DNA of 64,000 bases from Sphingobacterium sp. UBA4616 (lineage in GTDB: Bacteria; Bacteroidota; Bacteroidia; Sphingobacteriales; Sphingobacteriaceae): the NCBI GenBank assembly GCA_002386525.1, contig DGIS01000028.1, positions 1 through 64,000 on the forward strand, read 5' to 3'. The translations under genes and the position numbers were made by a program. Of the stretch, positions 26,630-35,246 are shown one piece after another. A model generated the notes under the pieces. It did not search any database, was not told the DNA's origin, and was given only the letters and a program-made list of their open reading frames with translations. The first letter of the stretch is position 1; the number at the start of each line of letters is the position of its first letter.

Positions 26630-27124
26630 ATGAGCAACCCAACGATCACATTAATTGTCGCTGCATCGGACAACAATGCCATCGGAATCGACAACAAGAT
26701 GCCTTGGCATTTGCCAAACGACTTTAAATATTTCAAGAAAAATACCATTGACCATTCTGTACTGATGGGAAGAAAGACATTTGAGTCCATAGGTAAGGCA
26801 TTACCGGAAAGAAGGAATATTGTCATCACACGCAACGCAGATTTTCAAGGCGAAGATATTGATGTCGCTAACAGTATTCAGGAAGCACTTTTATATTGTC
26901 GCGACGAGCGCGAGGCATTTATTATTGGGGGTGCAAACATCTATCAGCAGGCCCTTCCACTCGCCAACAAAGTACTTTTGACACGGGTGCATACCACCAT
27001 CAAAGGAGATGCTTTCTTTCCTGCATTACCATCCGAAGAATGGGAATTGGTTTCCTCAGATTCGCATCAAGCAGATGAAAAACATGCATTTGCTTATACC
27101 TTTGAAGTTTATACAAGAAAATAG
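26630..27124 (+). CDS. folA: dihydrofolate reductase
   Basis: NADPH-dependent reduction of dihydrofolate to tetrahydrofolate. It has 164 residues. The family start VAASDNNAIGIDNKMPWHLP, LMGRKTFESIG with the NADPH-binding GRKT, and IIGGANIYQQALPLA are all present. The acidic active-site residue is the Asp in HLPNDFKYF. It is downstream of thyA on the same strand. It is the expected trimethoprim target; resistance cannot be judged from sequence. Confidence 0.96.
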   Translation: MSNPTITLIVAASDNNAIGIDNKMPWHLPNDFKYFKKNTIDHSVLMGRKTFESIGKALPERRNIVITRNADFQGEDIDVANSIQEALLYCRDEREAFIIGGANIYQQALPLANKVLLTRVHTTIKGDAFFPALPSEEWELVSSDSHQADEKHAFAYTFEVYTRK

Positions 27125-27290
27125 ATACGTACTAACTAAATCAGGACGAACAGCTATAAAGAAGCTCGCTCATCCCCTTTTCTGTTTAACCAGCGTAATG
27201 CTTACTGCGTAAGGGACATCAAGATGCTGCGATCATGTAGTATACCGCTTTGTCCTTTCAATAGCAACCCATAAGTCGTCATGATGAAAA

Positions 27291-27332
27291 AGCAAAAGCC
27301 GGCTTTCAGAAAATTGAAAGCCGGCTTTTGCT
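27291..27332. terminator. terminator between folA and ddl
   Basis: A perfect 17-bp stem with an 8-nt loop. On the minus strand it runs into CTTTTTC and ends ddl; on the plus strand the tail is weaker but may end thyA-folA. Confidence 0.85.
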
Positions 27333-27413
27333 ATCGTTAGTTACCACGTCGCATATTGTTAAATTCAGCAATCGTACGAACCTTCACTTCATATCCACTA
27401 TAAGAGGACAATA

Positions 27414-28421
27414 TTATTTCGATTGCAAAGCTGTTTCGATCAACTCGCCGTAGAAATCGCCTTCTTTCATTCCAAAAGCGCGTACTTGTTGCGGTATAAA
27501 ACTTTGCGCAGTCTGCCCCGGAATAGTATTGATTTCGATAAAATAGAATTTATCGGTCTCGTTTTCCAAAAAGAAATCAACACGCACCATACCTTTGCAA
27601 TTCAATCTGACATAGACCTCTTTCAAGATACGTGCAGCCCGTTCCTGCTGTTCGATAGTCAGCTCTGCCGGTGTAATCTCTTCGGTCAGTCCAGGTATAT
27701 ATTTCGCTTCATAATCAAAAAATTCGCGCGTAGTCCGTACCTCCGTAGCAGGTAAAACAACCAGCTCGCCTTTTGAATTGCGAAAAATTCCTTCCGAAAA
27801 CTCGCGTCCGGTTACAAATTCTTCGACAATGACCTGTTTACCTGTATTCTCTGCATCAAAAGCTGTATCGATCGCTGCTTTCAGCTGTGCAGATTCTTTC
27901 ACCTTGGTCATACCGATACTGCTCCCGCCTGCATTAGGTTTCACAAAATAAGGCAGCGAGAGATTGCTTTCAACCAGTTGGACCGCTTCAGGTCGCTGCG
28001 ATTCAAATAATAGGACCGATTTTGCCAAATGCAGCTCTGGAATATCCGATAAAATCGCCTTTGTATACCCTTTATTCATCGTCAGGGCAGAAGTTAGCGC
28101 GTCACATGATGTATAAGGAATATCTAATAAATCAAAATAACTTTGGAGTCTCCCATCTTCTCCAGGCGCACCGTGTACCATAATAAATGCCAAGTCAAAA
28201 ACCAAAACATCCCCATGCAATGGAAGCGTGAAATCTGCTTTGGAAATGGGATGACGCTGACCATCTACATCTTCATAGTACCATGCTTCTTTGGTCACCG
28301 TAATCAGATACACATCGTATTTGTTGTGATCAAGTTGCGAATTGACGAAGGCTGAACTTTTAAAAGAAACTTCAGCTTCTCCTGTATAACCTCCAGTTAT
28401 TAATGCTATTTTTGCTTTCAT
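27414..28421 (-). CDS. ddl: D-alanine--D-alanine ligase
   Basis: ATP-grasp enzyme making the D-Ala-D-Ala dipeptide for peptidoglycan. It has 335 residues. The start KIALITGGYTGEAEVSFKS is close to the Ddl N-terminal consensus. The ATP-grasp core shows FVKPNAGGSSIGMTKV, and the end has MVRVDFFLENE and FIEINTIPGQTAQSFIPQQ. It lies away from the dcw cluster, divergent from a PASTA protein, with a palindrome across the shared promoter region. The ATG before MKAKIAL is chosen; a longer frame starts upstream of the promoter. Confidence 0.95.
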   Translation of the reverse strand: MKAKIALITGGYTGEAEVSFKSSAFVNSQLDHNKYDVYLITVTKEAWYYEDVDGQRHPISKADFTLPLHGDVLVFDLAFIMVHGAPGEDGRLQSYFDLLDIPYTSCDALTSALTMNKGYTKAILSDIPELHLAKSVLLFESQRPEAVQLVESNLSLPYFVKPNAGGSSIGMTKVKESAQLKAAIDTAFDAENTGKQVIVEEFVTGREFSEGIFRNSKGELVVLPATEVRTTREFFDYEAKYIPGLTEEITPAELTIEQQERAARILKEVYVRLNCKGMVRVDFFLENETDKFYFIEINTIPGQTAQSFIPQQVRAFGMKEGDFYGELIETALQSK

Positions 28422-28439
28422 AAATTTTAGCGATTCGAA

Positions 28440-28458
28440 TAGCAAATATAATTTGCTA
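28440..28458. promoter_or_regulatory. palindrome over the divergent ddl/PASTA promoters
   Basis: TAGCAAAT and ATTTGCTA separated by ATA: a perfect 8-bp inverted repeat. It contains the ddl -7 element (TATATTTG, minus) and the PASTA-gene -33 TTTG (plus), so it is well placed to be an operator. A binding protein is not known. Confidence 0.45.
28443..28450 (-). promoter_or_regulatory. -7 element of ddl
   Basis: TATATTTG on the minus strand, 21 nt before the ddl ATG. No clear TTG at -33. Confidence 0.5.
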
Positions 28459-28482
28459 TACACGGAAAAACGAATAATTTTG
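28452..28482 (+). promoter_or_regulatory. promoter of the PASTA gene
   Basis: TTTG (28452-28455), exactly 19 nt, TAATTTTG (28475-28482): a full consensus match. The leader would be about 80 nt. Confidence 0.75.
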
Positions 28483-28566
28483 TGACGAATAATTTTATTT
28501 AATCTTTCTGCAAACTTGGCTTTAATATTGCGGTTCTATGCAGAATTAATTTTTATTAACAAAGAA

Positions 28567-29547
28567 ATGTCCAAAGTAGTACAATATCTTCAGACCCCCA
28601 CGTTTAGGAAAAATCTTATTGCCGCTTTCATTGCGATAGTATGCCTATTCCTTTTCGTTTATATTGGTCTGAAAGTATATACCAAACATGATGAATCTAT
28701 TGCTGTTCCTAAAGTCAAAGGACTTCATATCAGTGCGGCTATTCAGGCCCTGGAAAATGCTGGGCTCGAATATCAAATTGATTCCGTCTATCAGATGGAC
28801 GCTAAGCCTGGTATGGTCATCGAACAAGATCCTGAACAAGGATTCCATGTAAAATCCGGTCGGACTATTTATTTGACCATTATCACACAGGTGGCACCTG
28901 AAGTTGCTTTTCCGAATATAAAAGATAAAACATTGATCGAAGCCACCGCCATCTTGAAAAACCATAACCTTAGAATAGGAGACACATCGTATGTAGCGGA
29001 CATCGCAAGAGATATCGTTTTGGATGCTCAATTTGCAGGACAATCCATCCGTAACGGACGTATGATACCTAAAGGTTCGCGTATAGATCTCGTTTTAGGA
29101 AATGGACTGGGAGCAAATGAAGTAGAGATACCTAACTTAATTGGACTTCCTTTAAACGAGGCGAAGTTTGCCCTATCTGGAGCTGGACTAGGTCTGGGCA
29201 CTGTGACGTATGATCCAAATGTAACGGATACCGCTACCGCAGTCATCAGTGTGCAATCGCCAGGAATCGAAAAAGGCCTAACCAGCTTAGGCGCTAAAAT
29301 TGACGTAACACTTTCAGTTACAGCACCAGCACCTATTACAGATGCTCCAACAGGTGGTACGACAACACCTAAACCACAAGCAAACCAAACACAAGCTAAT
29401 CCGTCGATCGCTAAGCCTAGTGCCCAATCGAAGCCTGCTGCTCCATCGAAAAGTACGCCCGCAAATACACCAGCAACTAAGCCGGCAAATAACTCCGCGG
29501 GGCAGAAAAAAGATAAGGAAAATAAAGGAAATAGCCTGGGCTTCTAA
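28567..29547 (+). CDS. membrane-anchored protein with three PASTA domains
   Basis: Single-pass envelope protein of 326 residues. A short cytoplasmic end is followed by a membrane helix (about 18-37, AAFIAIVCLFLFVYIGLKVY), then three PASTA domains at about 42-105, 112-185 and 192-252 (VPKVKGLHISAAIQALENAGL, FPNIKDKTLIEATAIL, IPNLIGLPLNEAKFAL). A Thr/Pro/Ala/Lys-rich tail ends the protein. PASTA domains bind muropeptides or beta-lactams in kinases and PBPs; here no kinase or transpeptidase is attached. The setting beside ddl and mltG points to cell-wall growth or sensing. Confidence 0.88.
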   Translation: MSKVVQYLQTPTFRKNLIAAFIAIVCLFLFVYIGLKVYTKHDESIAVPKVKGLHISAAIQALENAGLEYQIDSVYQMDAKPGMVIEQDPEQGFHVKSGRTIYLTIITQVAPEVAFPNIKDKTLIEATAILKNHNLRIGDTSYVADIARDIVLDAQFAGQSIRNGRMIPKGSRIDLVLGNGLGANEVEIPNLIGLPLNEAKFALSGAGLGLGTVTYDPNVTDTATAVISVQSPGIEKGLTSLGAKIDVTLSVTAPAPITDAPTGGTTTPKPQANQTQANPSIAKPSAQSKPAAPSKSTPANTPATKPANNSAGQKKDKENKGNSLGF

Positions 29548-29731
29548 AGCGATCAGCGTAAAATGAAACTGCATTGAATCATCGTTAAAAGATGCTAAAG
29601 CTTTAAAGTTTCAAAACTATAAAACATATGAAAAAACTGCGCTTTCATACGCGAGATTTTTCAAACATTGACCGCTAAAGGCTGCATGAATGCCATGAAT
29701 AGCGAACAACAAATGATTAAAAAATTTTAGA

Positions 29732-30772
29732 ATGGAAAATAAAAAAGGAATACCAAGTTGGTTAAAAATCATTGCTCTGATCGTTCTTGTTGTTGGAGCT
29801 TATTTTGCTTGGAAATTTTATAGCACGTTTTATGCTTCGAATGTATCGGGAGATAAAAAGTACCTGTTTATACACGAGGGTGAAAAGTATGAAGATGTGC
29901 TGAAATCAATCAGTGATTCAAATCTATTGGACGATATCGCTTCATTTCAGCGTGCAGCACAATATAAAAAATATGAACAGAGTGTAAAACCAGGACGTTA
30001 CCTGCTGACACCTGGAATGAACAATAGACGTTTAATTGGCAATTTAATGGGTGGCTACCAAGAACCCGTAAAATTCCGATTCGCCAATGTCCGATTAAAA
30101 GAAAATATGGCGGCGCTTCTTGGAAAAAGTTTCGAAGCTGATTCTGCACAATTTATCGCTGTGCTGAATGATGAAGCTACGGCGCAGAAGTATGGATTTA
30201 CAAAGGAAAATCTGATCACGATGTTTATTCCTAACACGTACGAAATTTACTGGAACACCAGTCCCGAAAAGGTAATCGCTCGTTTTGATGATGAATGGAA
30301 AAAATTCTGGAATACGGATCGCACGGCGAAAGCAAAAGCGCTTAATTTGACACCACAGCAAGTCAGTACGTTAGCTTCCATTGTCAAAGGGGAAGCGCTA
30401 CATCAAGATGAAATGCCCATGATTGCTGGACTTTATTTAAACCGCCTCAAAAAGGGGATGTTGTTACAGGCAGACCCAACAGTGATCTTTGCTAATAATG
30501 ATTTTACAATCAGAAGGGTATTGAATAAGCACCTCAGAACAGACAATCCCTACAATACGTATATTTATAGAGGATTGCCTCCAGGCCCGATTTCTATTCC
30601 AAGCATCGCTGCTATTGATGCAGTGTTGAACTTCAAGCAGCACGATTACATCTATATGTGTGCGAAAGATGATTTCTCAGGTTACCATAATTTCGCAAAA
30701 ACAGAAGCAGAGCATTTGATCAACGCACGCAAATTTCAACAGGCTTTGGACGCCAGAAATATTAAAAAATAA
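29732..30772 (+). CDS. mltG: endolytic transglycosylase MltG
   Basis: Cuts nascent glycan strands at the outer face of the inner membrane and sets glycan length. It has 346 residues. One N-terminal membrane helix (about 10-30), a LysM-like subdomain (LFIHEGEKYEDVLKSI, near 45-90) and the YceG catalytic domain follow. The catalytic Glu is Glu221 in SIVKGEALHQDEMP. DPTVIFANNDF and YNTYIYRGLPPGPI are further YceG signatures. Its TAA overlaps the next ATG by one base, so the thioesterase gene is translationally coupled. Confidence 0.94.
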   Translation: MENKKGIPSWLKIIALIVLVVGAYFAWKFYSTFYASNVSGDKKYLFIHEGEKYEDVLKSISDSNLLDDIASFQRAAQYKKYEQSVKPGRYLLTPGMNNRRLIGNLMGGYQEPVKFRFANVRLKENMAALLGKSFEADSAQFIAVLNDEATAQKYGFTKENLITMFIPNTYEIYWNTSPEKVIARFDDEWKKFWNTDRTAKAKALNLTPQQVSTLASIVKGEALHQDEMPMIAGLYLNRLKKGMLLQADPTVIFANNDFTIRRVLNKHLRTDNPYNTYIYRGLPPGPISIPSIAAIDAVLNFKQHDYIYMCAKDDFSGYHNFAKTEAEHLINARKFQQALDARNIKK

Positions 30773-31179
30773 TGTTTGTATTTGACCATCAGATTCGCGT
30801 TCGCTATGCAGAAACAGACCAAATGGGCTATGTCTATTATGGGAATTACGCTGCATTTTATGAAATAGCGCGAACTGAAATGCTGCGGAGCACAGGGATC
30901 TCGTACCGAGAACTGGAAGAAATGGGGGTCATGCTCCCTGTCACAGAGATGAAGACCAAATATCTAAAACCAGGCAAATATGATGACCTGATTACAATCC
31001 GTGTGACCATCCGAAAGAAACCTGCTGTTCGTATTGTTTTCGAATATGAGCTTTTCAATGAGAATGGAGAGCTACTCAACCAAGGAGAAACGACATTGGT
31101 CTTTGTCAATATGGAGAAAAATAGACCTTGTATGCCTCCGCAGGTTTTCTTGGATAAGATGAGTAAATATTTTAATTGA
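30772..31179 (+). CDS. acyl-CoA thioesterase, YbgC/4HBT family
   Basis: Hot-dog-fold thioesterase of 135 residues. The catalytic segment is YAETDQMGYVYYGNYAAFYEIAR, with the aspartate in TDQMG typical of YbgC and 4-hydroxybenzoyl-CoA thioesterases. In proteobacteria YbgC is tied to the Tol-Pal system; no tol genes are here. It sits in an operon after mltG (TAATG overlap) and one base before yihY. The acyl-CoA substrate is unknown. Confidence 0.9.
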   Translation: MFVFDHQIRVRYAETDQMGYVYYGNYAAFYEIARTEMLRSTGISYRELEEMGVMLPVTEMKTKYLKPGKYDDLITIRVTIRKKPAVRIVFEYELFNENGELLNQGETTLVFVNMEKNRPCMPPQVFLDKMSKYFN

Positions 31180-31180
31180 A

Positions 31181-32146
31181 ATGGGGAACATCCACCAATG
31201 GCTATTAAATTTTGAACCTTATTTTAGATTGATCGAATGGAGTAAACGGGTCGTACTACCTGGCTTTGGCTCGCTCCCTCTTTACACCGTCGCTGTATTT
31301 TTCTTTCAGGAAATTTCCAGAGACTCCATTATTAGCAAAGCTTCCTCCCTTTCCTACAGCTTTCTATTAGCTATTTTTCCGGGCATCATATTTTTATTTA
31401 CATTAATCCCATACATTCCAATAAATAATTTTCAAGAGCAATTGTTGGATTTTCTGGCGGTAGTTATTCCTAAAAATGCTTTTCTCGTTGTTGAAACAAC
31501 TTTGGAAGATATTATCAAAAACCAAAATGGCGGATTGCTGTCCTTCGGTTTTGTATTTGCAGCATATTTTGCAACCAACGGCATGGCCTCCCTGATGAAT
31601 GCATTCAATAAAGCATCATTAATGACGGAAAAAAGGCCTTGGATCAAAAAACGATTGCTTGCCTTAGCTTTGGCTTTCTTAATTATCTTTGCCTTGACTG
31701 TTGGAATGACGATTTTTACGATTGCTGGCATTACGATAGACTATCTTAAAGAAACGACGGGTATCAAATCAAGCTTCTGGGCGATATTGCTTAAGATAGC
31801 CCGATGGTTGATTATATTCGCGATCTATTTTTTTACGGTGAGCTGTATCTACAAATTTGGCCCTTCAACCTCCAATAAATGGAAACTCTTTAGTGCAGGA
31901 GCATCGATGGCCACTATACTAGCGATATTGACTTTTTCAATATTTACTTTTTATATCAATCACTTCGGCGCATACAACAAATTGTATGGTTCCATCGGAA
32001 CGTTAATTGTCATTATGCTCTGGATTTATTTAAATACGCTTATTTTATTATTGGGTTATGAACTCAATGCTGCCATTGCACTGTCCAAACAAACCATTGT
32101 TATTGCCAAACCACGTATTTTTAATTCGTTTAAGAGAGAAGATTAA
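31181..32146 (+). CDS. YihY/BrkB-family inner-membrane protein
   Basis: Membrane protein of 321 residues with about six helices. It shows the YihY core: ISKASSLSYSFLLAIFPGIIFL, then a central loop, GAYNKLYGSIGTLIVIMLWIYLNTLILLLGYELNAAI near the end. The family was once labelled ribonuclease BN in error; its function is unsettled. It is the third gene of the mltG operon, which hints at an envelope role. No terminator is seen before rpsA. Confidence 0.88.
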   Translation: MGNIHQWLLNFEPYFRLIEWSKRVVLPGFGSLPLYTVAVFFFQEISRDSIISKASSLSYSFLLAIFPGIIFLFTLIPYIPINNFQEQLLDFLAVVIPKNAFLVVETTLEDIIKNQNGGLLSFGFVFAAYFATNGMASLMNAFNKASLMTEKRPWIKKRLLALALAFLIIFALTVGMTIFTIAGITIDYLKETTGIKSSFWAILLKIARWLIIFAIYFFTVSCIYKFGPSTSNKWKLFSAGASMATILAILTFSIFTFYINHFGAYNKLYGSIGTLIVIMLWIYLNTLILLLGYELNAAIALSKQTIVIAKPRIFNSFKRED

Positions 32147-32327
32147 GTCATTTTAAGCACGTTAATTTATGCTTTCCAAGAAAAGAATTTCAGCAAATAA
32201 AGTCGAGAAATAACAAAGTCAACCTTCAATTAACACCCTGGACAGCTTGACCTATAAAAACATCCCTATAACTGAAAGTCTTTCAATAAAATAAGAAAAA
32301 TAAAATTTTGCATTTAAAGTTTTTTTG

Positions 32328-32335
32328 TACCTTTG
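32328..32335 (+). promoter_or_regulatory. -7 element of rpsA
   Basis: TACCTTTG, with TTTG at 32307-32310 (17-nt spacer, slightly short). Transcription would start near 32340. Confidence 0.5.
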
Positions 32336-32338
32336 CAA

Positions 32339-32362
32339 CTCCTACAAAGTAGGAAAAAGGAG
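32339..32362 (+). promoter_or_regulatory. rpsA leader hairpin and Shine-Dalgarno-like site
   Basis: TCCTAC-AAA-GTAGGA (32340-32354) is a 6-bp hairpin at the very 5' end. GGAG at 32359-32362 lies 11 nt before the ATG and could instead pair with CTCC at 32339-32342. The two pairings exclude each other. Confidence 0.4.
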
Positions 32363-32373
32363 AAAATTAATTA

Positions 32374-34305
32374 ATGGCAAAAAAACAAGAAGCAGAAAAA
32401 GAATTAGCAGCGAAAAACGCAGAGCTACAAGGTGCTGACACTAAAGTAGTGAAAGACACTGAACAAATTGAATCAGAAGCTGATTCAAACTTAATCGACG
32501 AAATCAAATCAAACACGTGGATCACACCAGAAGGTGAATTTGACTGGGATGCAAATGATAAAGGTTTCGGAAATTATAGCGAAGCTGAACGCGCTAAACT
32601 TGAAGCACAATACGCGGATACTTTCAATCAAGTTAACCAAGGTGAAATTATCGAAGGTACTGTAGTTTCTATCAACAATAAAGACGTCGTCTTAAATGTT
32701 GGTTTCAAATCTGACGGTTTAGTTTCTTTATCAGAATTCCGTGACTTACCAGAATTAAAAGTTGGTGATAAAGTTGACGTATTCGTTGAATCTCAAGAAG
32801 ATGCTAACGGTCAATTAGTACTTTCTCGCAAACGTGCTAAAACTCAAAAATCTTGGGAAGCTATCAATGAAGCATTAGAAAATGATGCAATCATTACTGG
32901 TTTCGTTAAGAGCCGTACTAAAGGTGGTCTTATCGTTGACATCAAAGGTGTTGAAGCATTCTTACCTGGATCTCAAATCGATATCAAACCTATCCGTGAC
33001 TACGATGTATACGTAGGTAAAACAATGGAATTCAAAGTTGTAAAAATCAACCACGAATTCAAAAACGTTGTTGTATCGCACAAAGTGTTAATTGAAAACG
33101 ACTTAGAAAACCAAAAATCTGAGATCGTAGCTAAATTAGAAAAAGGTCAAGTATTAGAAGGAACTGTTAAAAATATCACTGACTTCGGTGTGTTCATCGA
33201 CTTAGGTGGTGTTGACGGTTTGTTGCATATCACAGATATCTCTTGGGGTCGTATCGAGCATCCAAAAGAAGTTTTATCACTAGATCAAACAATCAACGTT
33301 GTTGTATTGGATTTTGATGATGAGAAAAAACGTATCGCTTTAGGCTTGAAACAATTATCTGAGCATCCTTGGGAATCTTTAAATACTGCATTAGAAGTTG
33401 GATCTAAAGTTAAAGGTAAAATCGTAACAGTTGCTGATTACGGAGCTTTCTTAGAAATTATCCCTGGTGTTGAAGGTTTGATTCACGTTTCTGAAATGTC
33501 TTGGTCACAAAACTTACGTTCTCCACAGGAGTTCTTGAAAGTTGGTGATGAGATCGAAGCACAAATCTTGACGCTTGACCGCGATGAGCGTAAAATGAGC
33601 TTAGGTATCAAACAACTGACTCCTGATCCTTGGAAAAATATTACTGACCGTTACCCTGTAGGTTCTAAACAAACAGCTGTCGTTAAAAACATGACTAACT
33701 TCGGTGTATTTGTTGAATTGGAAGAAGGTATCGACGGTTTGATCCACATCTCTGATTTGTCTTGGTCTAAAAAAATCAACCACCCTAACGAATTCACTAA
33801 AGTTGGTGAAACACTAGACGTAGTTGTTTTAGAATTAGATGAAGAAAACCGTAAATTGTCTTTAGGTCACAAACAATTGGAAGAAAATCCTTGGGATACT
33901 TTCGAAACGATCTTTACTGAAGGTTCTATCCACGAAGGTACTGTGATCAAAGTTGGTGATAAAGGTGATATCGTAGCTTTACAATATGGTGTTGAAGGTT
34001 TCTGTCCTTCTAAACACTCTGTGAAAGAAGACGGTTCTTCATTGAAAGTTGATGAAGTTACTTCATTCAAAATTATCGAGTTCAACAAAGAGAACAAGCG
34101 TTTAGTAATCTCTCACTCTCGTATCTGGGAAGAAGAGAAAGAAGAAGCTCGCAAAGAAGAGTCTAGCAACCGTAAAAAAGACGCTAAAGCTGAGTCTTCA
34201 GCTGTTAAAAAAGTAAAAGATTCTGTTGAAAAATCTACTTTAGGCGATTTAGACGTGTTAGCTCAATTGAAAGAGCAAATGGAAAATGATAAGAACGCTA
34301 AGTAA
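32374..34305 (+). CDS. rpsA: 30S ribosomal protein S1
   Basis: RNA-binding ribosomal protein needed for translation initiation. It has 643 residues, longer than the 557 of E. coli. Six S1 domains are visible, beginning at about EIIEGTVVSINNKD, AIITGFVKSRTKGG, QVLEGTVKNITDFG, SKVKGKIVTVADYG, SKQTAVVKNMTNFG and SIHEGTVIKVGDKG. Extra length comes from an acidic N-terminal stretch of about 85 residues and a Lys/Glu-rich tail. Codon use is strongly biased to a few codons, as in highly expressed genes. It has its own promoter, a structured leader and a strong terminator. Confidence 0.97.
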   Translation: MAKKQEAEKELAAKNAELQGADTKVVKDTEQIESEADSNLIDEIKSNTWITPEGEFDWDANDKGFGNYSEAERAKLEAQYADTFNQVNQGEIIEGTVVSINNKDVVLNVGFKSDGLVSLSEFRDLPELKVGDKVDVFVESQEDANGQLVLSRKRAKTQKSWEAINEALENDAIITGFVKSRTKGGLIVDIKGVEAFLPGSQIDIKPIRDYDVYVGKTMEFKVVKINHEFKNVVVSHKVLIENDLENQKSEIVAKLEKGQVLEGTVKNITDFGVFIDLGGVDGLLHITDISWGRIEHPKEVLSLDQTINVVVLDFDDEKKRIALGLKQLSEHPWESLNTALEVGSKVKGKIVTVADYGAFLEIIPGVEGLIHVSEMSWSQNLRSPQEFLKVGDEIEAQILTLDRDERKMSLGIKQLTPDPWKNITDRYPVGSKQTAVVKNMTNFGVFVELEEGIDGLIHISDLSWSKKINHPNEFTKVGETLDVVVLELDEENRKLSLGHKQLEENPWDTFETIFTEGSIHEGTVIKVGDKGDIVALQYGVEGFCPSKHSVKEDGSSLKVDEVTSFKIIEFNKENKRLVISHSRIWEEEKEEARKEESSNRKKDAKAESSAVKKVKDSVEKSTLGDLDVLAQLKEQMENDKNAK

Positions 34306-34325
34306 TTAGCAATCTACATCCATAA

Positions 34326-34362
34326 AAAGCGGCTGTTCCAAAAAGAACAGCCGCTTTGTTTT
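34326..34362 (+). terminator. rpsA terminator
   Basis: A 13-bp stem (arms 34326-34338 and 34345-34357) followed by GTTTTT. The T-rich end overlaps the -33 box of the next promoter. Confidence 0.9.
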
Positions 34363-34385
34363 TATACGGATGCTTTGTACTTTTG
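34355..34385 (+). promoter_or_regulatory. promoter of the sulfurtransferase gene
   Basis: TTTG (34355-34358), exactly 19 nt, TACTTTTG (34378-34385). It overlaps the rpsA terminator. Confidence 0.75.
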
Positions 34386-34405
34386 TATTCAATAAACAGT
34401 ATTTT

Positions 34406-35245
34406 ATGTCATTCCAATCATCCTTAATTAGCCCTATACAACTTCAGGAATCATTAGGACAAAATGCAAACATCATCCTTCTGGATTGTACAATCGATAA
34501 AGTAGGTCAATCGATTAAAGAGGCGAAACTTGAGATACTTCCCCATTCGCAATTTTTTGACATCGAGGGAAAATTATCGGATCCTAATTCGAAATTACCA
34601 CATACCCTCGTTTCGCCCGAAGTATTCGAGCGCGAAATGCAAAGGTTGGGGATTAATCAGGATAGTATACTTGTGTTGTATGATAGATGGGGTATTTATT
34701 CGAGCCCAAGAGCTTGGTGGATGCTTAAGGTTATGGGTTTTAAACAGGTCTTTATTTTAAATGGCGGTGTTCCCGCTTGGAAAAACAACAAGTTTCCCCT
34801 CGTAGAAGAGTATAAAACCACTGTAAAACCCGGTAATTTTAAGGCCCAATTTCAAGAAAACCTGTATGCCGATAAAGAGTATATATTGACTCATTATCGC
34901 GATACTAAAGTCAATATTTTCGACGCCAGAAGTAAGGGGCGATTTAGTGGTTTGGTAGCTGAACCTCGTAAAGGCCTACATGGTGGACATATCCCCCATT
35001 CCAGAAATCTACCTTTTGAAGAATTACTTGATGGTATCGTTTATAAACCAATTGATGAATTGAAACGACAATTTGATCACTTTAATAAGACCGGAAATGA
35101 GTATATCTTCTCCTGTGGATCAGGTATCACAGCCTCTATATTAGCATTTGCTTGCCATCTTGTAGGCCACGGACAAATTCGGGTATACGACGGATCTTGG
35201 TCTGAATGGGGGCGCGAAGAACTCAATCTTCCAATCGAAAAATAA
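34406..35245 (+). CDS. sseA: 3-mercaptopyruvate/thiosulfate sulfurtransferase
   Basis: Two-domain rhodanese of 279 residues. The N-terminal inactive domain spans about 1-140 and the C-terminal active one about 150-279. The active loop is Cys237 in SCGSGITAS; CGSGxTA is typical of 3-mercaptopyruvate sulfurtransferases rather than thiosulfate-specific enzymes. LYDRWGIYSSPRAWWML is the conserved interdomain signature. The ATG before MSFQSSLIS is used because the promoter lies over the longer start. It converges with recQ with one base between the stops. Confidence 0.9.
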   Translation: MSFQSSLISPIQLQESLGQNANIILLDCTIDKVGQSIKEAKLEILPHSQFFDIEGKLSDPNSKLPHTLVSPEVFEREMQRLGINQDSILVLYDRWGIYSSPRAWWMLKVMGFKQVFILNGGVPAWKNNKFPLVEEYKTTVKPGNFKAQFQENLYADKEYILTHYRDTKVNIFDARSKGRFSGLVAEPRKGLHGGHIPHSRNLPFEELLDGIVYKPIDELKRQFDHFNKTGNEYIFSCGSGITASILAFACHLVGHGQIRVYDGSWSEWGREELNLPIEK

Positions 35246-35246
35246 G

